Assembly (NCBI GenBank): GCA_003956705.1
Contig: QZCP01000368.1
Coordinates: forward strand, 62,001 to 126,000
Source: Brevipalpus yothersi
Taxonomy: Eukaryota > Arthropoda > Arachnida > Trombidiformes > Tenuipalpidae
Reading direction: 5' to 3'
DNA: 64,000 bases
A program made the position numbers and the translations under genes. This document shows, in pieces, positions 58,583 to 64,000 of the stretch. The notes below the pieces were generated by a model that saw only the letters and a program-made list of their open reading frames with translations, had not been told where the DNA came from and searched no databases. The first letter of the stretch is position 1. Every line of letters starts with the position of its first letter.

Positions 58583-60250
58583 TCAGTGCAATTGTAAATG
58601 CACATTATTGAGATAACTGCTACAAACAAAACATGAGAAAAAAGAAAAAATTCCCAGGCTAAACGAATTTGATTTCATTGAAGCGATGACATAGGATTTA
58701 TTGATGACCTTTGAATTGAGAGGTTTCAGAGTTCGACGAGCTCTGTTGATGAAAGATTGTTGATTGAGATGAATGAATTTGATATCAATGAGATCTTGAT
58801 AAACCACTTCAATCCATGTACTCAGAAAGGAAAACCATTCTTTTAGGCTACATGAACTTTCGCCAATTGAAGCACACCATGTAATGAAATTTCCACCATC
58901 ATTTTGACAAGCTTCGAAAATTTCTTGACTGAATTTGGAGAATAATAGATAGTCAAGCTTGAGATTCTGATTAGTCATATTTATTCTAGATCGTACGAAA
59001 GGCATCAACCAGAATTTATCATCTACCACAAGAGAACCATCAGGAACTCGGGTTGCGATATTGACGAACTCGATGAAATCCGATTGTTCAGATGAACATA
59101 TGAGCGTACAGAACATTTCTTTCAGATTGGAACGACAGTATTCGCTGCTGATTCTACGATCCAGAATATCTAGTACTTTTTCTAAGAGTTGAACCAGTAA
59201 ACTGGAGCAACATACTTTAGGATTTTCATATTTCTTCCCATTTGATATGTAAAAAGATGGACATATTCGGCGCAAAGTTTCATTTTCTGGAGCATCCAAT
59301 GTGTTGGGCTTGGAATTTAGAAAGCAGTGACCAGGATCTTTCAAACATTCAATATTTAAGACACATGCTGAACGATTTTCATTGATTCCGAGAGTCTGTT
59401 CGGATAGCAGAGAGAAATTCAAACTTAAAAATAAGCAAAAGTAACGGTTGAACATTTCGACACCAAGTTACAAGCAGTTTTTCGATGAAAAAAGTCTAAT
59501 TCAATGAATAGAAATGAAATTCCAATCCTACAACTAAATTTTGATTCTCCTCAAAATTTGTTCTAATAAGATTGAATCAACAAACTATTCGAATGAGAAT
59601 CAAATCTTATAGTTTAACTCAGACAACATCTAACGAAGTGATGAAAACTTAATCAAGATCATGAATGAAAAGTTTCTCATCTTCGCTAATTTCTCTCACT
59701 GATTGTTCAACAAGCATCATATCCGTCAATGGTTATATTACGAAACATCTCTGGCTTGAAAATTTCTTTCGACAGACCAAATTTGAATTTTCACATCCCT
59801 TTTAGGAACCACGAATGATTCTTCTTCTCGAGCGGATGTTTTCTCTTCATTTTGCATTTATTACTTTCGGATAACTATGTTTAATGAATAACAGAAACAA
59901 TTGTCTTAATTGCGACAAACTTCCTTCGATTCGTGGATAAGAGGTCTCCATAAGGAGAGTGCTCTTCCTTCTTTCTGGATAGGGCTGTGTATTTTTTTCG
60001 ACTCTATTACTAGCATCATATCCTCTCCATAGTGATTGGGATGAGCTCATTCAATTGAATAAACTAAGCATTAAAAATGATGGGAAAGCTTTACGCCTCA
60101 AGCCTCTAGAAAACTCTTCAAATCTTCAATACCAGAGAAAAATTTCTAATCATGCCTGTTGGAGATGTAATTGTTATCGAAGTTATTATTCTATTGAGTC
60201 ATTAGGTATAAAAGTTCATAAGAGAATCCAAGGTGGTGAATTCGATATTG
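58086..60250. repeat. tandem duplication, copy A (with gene at 58583-59455)
   Basis: Copy A (58086-60250) and copy B (60258-62490) align along their length, including the gene and the 800-bp upstream spacer. The spacer halves (59660-60170 and 61910-62420) differ at only a few positions, whereas the gene halves differ more and by indels. A conserved 67-codon frame in the spacer is identical in both copies only because the DNA is. Confidence 0.85.
58583..59455 (-). pseudogene. NPC1-domain protein, diverged subfamily, copy 5 (frameshifted C-terminus)
   Basis: Signal peptide (residues 1-23) and NPC1 NTD-like cysteine pattern: CVLNIEC, ICPSFY, VCC, EYCRSNLKEMFCTLICSSEQSDFIEF, an 'EACQND' stretch and a C-terminal PLN. 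Compared with its tandem sister at 60674-61705 it has lost about 85 nt of stalk coding sequence. It also has an extra base near 58662 (GGCTAAACG against GGCAAACG), so the TM and tail are out of frame and the protein ends at residue 290 with an unrelated end. It may be a secreted or poorly anchored NTD, or a decaying gene. Confidence 0.65.
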
Positions 60251-60257
60251 GACAATT

Positions 60258-62490
60258 TTCCAACCGATTTTGATGAGAACAGAGCTTGTCAATGGGAAGT
60301 CAAAATTTTATCGTTCAATTTCCGGGTGGATGTTGTCAAATTCACGGCAGAAAAATGTTGGAATGATGCTAGTTTTTATGGAAACCAATCGAATTATCAG
60401 TCAAAATATTAATCATGGATCATAATAATAACTATGAGATCTATGAGCAATCCGCTTGCAAGCATTTGATCAGGGCACAGTATCATCTTGAATTCTCCCA
60501 AAGCTTGTATTTGATAACGAATGATTGAGGAACGAATTTTCGGTAAACATATTTAATATTGGTACAAAGTCATCTCATTTTTCTCATCAGCTGACATGAC
60601 TTGTGAATTTAGTTTGAAATATCTCATATGGGCATCTATTATTTGGAAAAAAAATTTCTCCACTGAAATTTAATCAATTTCTCGAATTACACCTGATTAA
60701 TAGATTCTCTGGAAGCGGCTGAGTCACTCGACGATGTCGATACATGGAGTGTTCAGTGCAATTGTAAATGCACATTATTAAGATAATTCCCACAAACAAA
60801 ACATGAGAAAAGAGAAAAAATTCCCAGGCAAACGAACTTGATTTCACTGAAGCGATGGCATGGGGTTCTTCAAGAAAATTTCCTCCTTCAGTTGTATAAG
60901 CAATTTCTTTCGTGGGTTCATTGGTAGTAGAGTGAATTGATTCCACTATATTGATGACCTTTAAATTGAGAGGTTTCAAAGTTCGTAGAGCTTTGTTGAT
61001 GAAAGATTGTTGATTGAGATGAATGAATTTGATATCAATGAGATCTTGATAAACCACTTCTATCCATGGACTCAGAAAGGAAAACCATTCTTTTAGGCTA
61101 CAAGAACTTTTGCCAGTTGATGAACACCATGTAATGAAATTTCCACCATCATTTTGACAAGCTTCGAAAATTTTTCTACTGAATTTGGAAAATAATAGAT
61201 AGTCAAGCTTGAGATTCTGATTAGTCATATTTATTTTAGATGGTACAAAAGGTGTCAACCAGAATTTATCATCTACCACTAGAGAACCATCAGAAACTCG
61301 GGTGGCAATATTAACGAACTCGATGAAATCCGATTGTTCAGATGAGCATATGAGCATACAGAACATTTCTTTCAGATTGGAACGACAGTATTCGTTGCTG
61401 ATTCTACGATCCAGAATATCTAGTACTTTTTCTAAGAGTTGAACCAGTAAACTGGAGCAACATACTTTAGGATTTTCATATTTCTTCATATTTGATTTGT
61501 AGAAAGATGGACATATTCGACGCAAAGTTTCATTTTCTGGAGCATCCAATGTGCTTGGCTTAGAATTTAGAAAACAATGAATAGGATTTTTTAAACATTC
61601 AATATTTAAGACACATGCTGAACGATTTTCATTGATTCCGAGAGTCTGTTCGGATAGCAGAGAGAAATTCAAACTTAAAAATAAGCAAAAGTAACGGTTG
61701 AACATTTCGACACCAAGTTACAAGCAGTTTTTCGATGAAAAAAGTCTAATTCAATGAATAGAAATGAAATTTCAATCCTACAACTAAATATTGATTATTC
61801 TCAAAATTTGTTTCGATAAGGTTGAATCAACAAACTATTCGAATGAGAATCAAATCTTATAGTTTAACTCAGACAACATCTAACGAAGTGATGAAAACTT
61901 AATCAAGATCATGAATGAAAAGTTTCTCATCTTCGCTAATTTCTCTCACTGATTGTTCAACAAGCATCATATCCGTCAATGGTTATATTACGAAACATCT
62001 CTGGCTTGAAAGTTTCTTTCGACAGACCAAATTTGAATTTTCACATCCCTTCTAGGAACCACGAATGATTCTTCTTCTCGAGCGGATGTTTTCTCTTCAT
62101 TTCGCATTTATTACTTTCGGATAACTGTGTTTAATGAATAACAGAAACAATTGTCTTAATTGCGACAAACTTCCTTCGATTCGTGGATAAGAGGTCTCCA
62201 TAAGGAGAGTGCTCTTCCTTCTTTCTGGATAGGGCTGTGTATTTTTTTCGACTCTATTACTAGCATCATATCCTCTCCATAGTGATTGGGATGAGCTCAT
62301 TCAATTGAATAAACTAAGCATTAAAAATGATGGGAAAGCTTTACGCCTCAAGCCTCTAGAAAACTCTTCAAATCTTCAATACCAGAGAAAAATTTCTAAT
62401 CATACCTGTTGGAGATGTAAATGTTATCGAAATTATTATTCTATTGAGTCATTAGATATGAAAGTTTATATGAGAATCTAAGGTGGCGAT
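60258..62490. repeat. tandem duplication, copy B (with gene at 60674-61705)
   Basis: Second copy of the 2.2-kb duplication; see copy A. It is joined to copy A at 'ccaaccgattttgatgag'. The right end near 62485 continues into unduplicated sequence. Confidence 0.85.
60674..61705 (-). CDS. single-pass NPC1 N-terminal-domain protein, diverged subfamily (copy 6)
   Basis: One exon, 343 residues. Signal peptide (NRYFCLFLSLNFSLLS), NTD-like region with CVLNIEC, CPSFY, VCCSS, CRSNLKEMFCMLICSSEQSDF and 'ACQNDGG', then a stalk and one TM at about 291-312 (EFFLFSHVLFVGIILIMCI) and a short basic tail (YRHRRVTQPLPENLL). It lacks the stalk modules of copies 1 and 2 and the GFIWW tail. Identity to copies 1-3 is low outside the cysteine and CS(P/S)xQ(A/S)DF pattern, so it is an old branch. 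As in the others, the protein is only the first eighth or so of full NPC1. Confidence 0.7.
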   Translation of the reverse strand: MFNRYFCLFLSLNFSLLSEQTLGINENRSACVLNIECLKNPIHCFLNSKPSTLDAPENETLRRICPSFYKSNMKKYENPKVCCSSLLVQLLEKVLDILDRRISNEYCRSNLKEMFCMLICSSEQSDFIEFVNIATRVSDGSLVVDDKFWLTPFVPSKINMTNQNLKLDYLLFSKFSRKIFEACQNDGGNFITWCSSTGKSSCSLKEWFSFLSPWIEVVYQDLIDIKFIHLNQQSFINKALRTLKPLNLKVINIVESIHSTTNEPTKEIAYTTEGGNFLEEPHAIASVKSSSFAWEFFLFSHVLFVGIILIMCIYNCTEHSMYRHRRVTQPLPENLLIRCNSRN

Positions 62491-63422
62491 ATTGGACAAA
62501 TAGGTTACCAGCTCATCTCATCGGTGTCATTATTCTTTGATGAATCGCAAACTGACTGAGGCCATGATTCTATCTTATTGGTAGATAAATCCTTATCATG
62601 TTAGAGAACTTTCAGATCTATTTTTATCACCATGAAGCAGACAGAAATAGCATCTACTGAGCTTTGAAAGAATTTTCAACTCTTGGAAAGCTGCTTTAAG
62701 GCGGGCTTAAAGTTTTTCGGCATGATGATTTCTAATAGAAATTCGATAATTTTTGGCCACAAGATAGAACAGTGTGATAATTTTTTGCCCCAAAATCTCA
62801 GCAAACAAGTCGGATTATTTTAGAATTCCCATCTATCATGAGTACAAATCTGGTGCAACATGTGATAAAGTGGTTCAATCGGACCTTTTTGGTGAGATAT
62901 TGGGGCCAAAAACTATCACACTTTTTTATCTCGTGGCCAAAAATTATCGAATTTCCATTAGAAATGTATCTTGCCAAAAAACTTTAAGCCCCCCCCCTGC
63001 ATATGCAGATTTTTTTCGCTTGCTTCATCTTATTCTCGCGAAATTTATTAAATAATATCAATTTAACTTATTAATTTAATAATACAAATTGGTGCAAATA
63101 TGGCTAAATAGGCGAAAATTCGCCGATATTTTTTATTCACATCAATGTTTGTGAATAACTTATTGCATCAAGAGAGAATACTGAGAAGATATATTGTTTT
63201 TATAACCAAAATTATGATAACTTGACGAAAAATCATAAAGTCGAGAATTAAGAAGCTACAAATGAGAAAAATGATAGGAATGCTATGCAGTCTAAATGTT
63301 ACAGAGATCAGAGAGATCAGCCATCATTCCTCATCGTAACTAGATCCATGCACTAAACGTATGAGATTTTGCGTCCACCTTGAATGAAGATGACAATTGA
63401 TTGATGATAATCTTTTTGAGAG
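62491..63422. other. intergenic with hairpin element, otherwise no gene
   Basis: Contains the inverted-repeat element at 62701-62994 and AT-rich DNA. A frame at 62774-63055 overlaps the inverted repeat and is not a credible gene. Confidence 0.5.
62701..62994. mobile_element. MITE-like element with about 95-bp terminal inverted repeats
   Basis: The left arm (about 62704-62806, GGGCTTAAAGTTTTT...) and the right arm (about 62887-62991, ...AAAAACTTTAAGCCC) are inverted copies with roughly 10-15% difference, separated by about 80 bp. The pair would form a long hairpin. I could not fix a target-site duplication. It might instead be a simple inverted duplication. Confidence 0.6.
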
Positions 63423-63430
63423 TATAAATA
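63423..63430 (+). promoter_or_regulatory. TATA box
   Basis: TATAAATA, about 30 bp before an initiator-like CATCATTCA (63454-63462) and 65 bp before the ATG of the next gene. It is the clearest core promoter in the window. Confidence 0.75.
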
Positions 63431-63487
63431 TGATGCACTGCATTGGTCAAAAACATCATTCAACGTTGGTATATGATACAACCCAAA

Positions 63488-64000
63488 ATGTTTGCTACAA
63501 AATTGTTCCTCGGTTTACTTGTGTTCGTGTTCCTATCTGGCCTGATCCACAGTGAACTGGATGATGATAAAAAAATCGAAAACGAATTAGACGCCCTTGC
63601 TGAAGAATTGAACAAACTAGACGGTAAAGCGGAAGAATCGAGTGCTAAAGAATTGCTCAAGAAACTCAAGTCTCTACGAAAAATATTCCATAAAAATGGG
63701 GCTGATGATGTGAAGAAAGGAACCATCAAAAAGCTGAAGAAAAAGTTTTCCGAAATATTGAAAGATGAAACCACCAAAGCAAAGTTGATCGAATTGATCA
63801 AAAAAAGAGGAAACATCAAAACACTTACAGAGGAAGATTGGACTAAAGTGAAAGCAATTGCTGACGACTACTATCAACGAAATCCGAAGGTTCATACTGA
63901 AGTGAAAACTTTACTCAAATCGAAAAAAAGTAGTGGAAAGTTTACCAAAATTATCAAAGCTATTCTAAAGTTTCCACTTAAGATCGCAAAATGGATCTAC
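63488..64000 (+). CDS. secreted lysine-rich helical protein, unknown function (runs off the window)
   Basis: An open frame of 171 codons from ATG at 63488 to the last base, with no stop, so it is partial at the 3' end. Residues 1-22 form a clear signal peptide (FLGLLVFVFLSGLIHS). The mature part has no cysteine and is very rich in Lys and Glu in a helical heptad-like pattern, for example LAEELNKLDGKAEESSAKEL. It ends, so far, in a cationic amphipathic stretch FTKIIKAILKFPLKIAKWIY. That stretch could bind membranes. I do not recognise the family; small helical allergen-type or antimicrobial-type secreted proteins of arthropods are possibilities but not shown. The antisense frames over it are shadows. 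Confidence 0.8.
   Translation, partial: MFATKLFLGLLVFVFLSGLIHSELDDDKKIENELDALAEELNKLDGKAEESSAKELLKKLKSLRKIFHKNGADDVKKGTIKKLKKKFSEILKDETTKAKLIELIKKRGNIKTLTEEDWTKVKAIADDYYQRNPKVHTEVKTLLKSKKSSGKFTKIIKAILKFPLKIAKWIY

Noticed and set aside
59847..60050. 67-codon minus-strand frame identical in both duplication copies (also 62097-62300)
   Set aside because: The surrounding non-coding DNA is equally conserved, so identity is not evidence of selection. No motif was recognised.
62774..63055. 93-codon frame between the hairpin arms
   Set aside because: It spans the inverted repeat and its spacer with no codon bias or motif.

Overview
This window is nuclear DNA from a small-genome animal. It is AT-rich, its genes carry short GT-AG introns of about 60-180 bp, and it has TATA boxes, poly(A) signals and (CT)n/(CTT)n microsatellites. 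The protein families (ionotropic-receptor-like channels, NPC1 lumenal domains, acid lipase, ENPP) point to an arthropod. A mite or other chelicerate is my guess from the style of the families, not something the sequence proves.

The window is a tandem, much-reshuffled gene cluster. Its main component is a family of eight ionotropic-glutamate-receptor-like (IR-like) units, all on the + strand, at about 1.55-3.24, 10.35-12.06, 14.77-16.48, 18.10-19.81, 23.67-39.16 (broken), 39.81-41.54, 43.55-45.26 and 49.06-53.38 kb (broken). Each has the same five exons (39, 98, 73, about 830 and 253 or 268 nt) and encodes about 430-435 residues. Interspersed is a second family of single-pass membrane proteins made of the NPC1 N-terminal sterol-binding-type domain plus one transmembrane helix: 3.76-5.35 (-), 6.76-8.40 (+), 46.3-47.45 (+), and a diverged duplicated pair at 58.6-59.5 and 60.7-61.7 kb (-). 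Also present are one ENPP-type ectophosphodiesterase (20.3-21.9 kb, -) and one acid lipase (54.9-56.7 kb, -), both with complete catalytic residues. Degraded pieces of all four families lie between the intact genes, showing repeated block duplication and unequal exchange. The 3' edge holds the start of an unrelated secreted lysine-rich protein gene with a clear TATA box.

Two insertions have broken two IR-like genes. From 23837 to 37648 lies a complete 13.8-kb Ty3/gypsy-type LTR retrotransposon on the - strand. It has 544-bp LTRs that look identical by eye, a 4-bp target duplication, and sits inside exon 2 of IR unit 5. Its reading frame is very long: gag, protease, RT, RNase H and integrase, followed by some 1,500 residues carrying a transmembrane segment, RING/TRAF-like Cys-His clusters and a degenerate DEDDh (REX4/ISG20-like) exonuclease fold. 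A single in-frame TAG falls inside that fold. The element is also studded with short perfect palindromes centred on CTGAG or CTCAG. From 49801 to 52398 lies a 2.6-kb TG...CA insertion with a 4-bp target duplication, inside exon 4 of IR unit 8.

How the genes may work together is inference. A plausible picture is a clustered set of surface channels and lipid-binding membrane proteins, with a secreted lipase and an ectophosphodiesterase as passengers in the same duplicating block. Possible roles are chemosensation or lipid handling; no experimental support is visible here.
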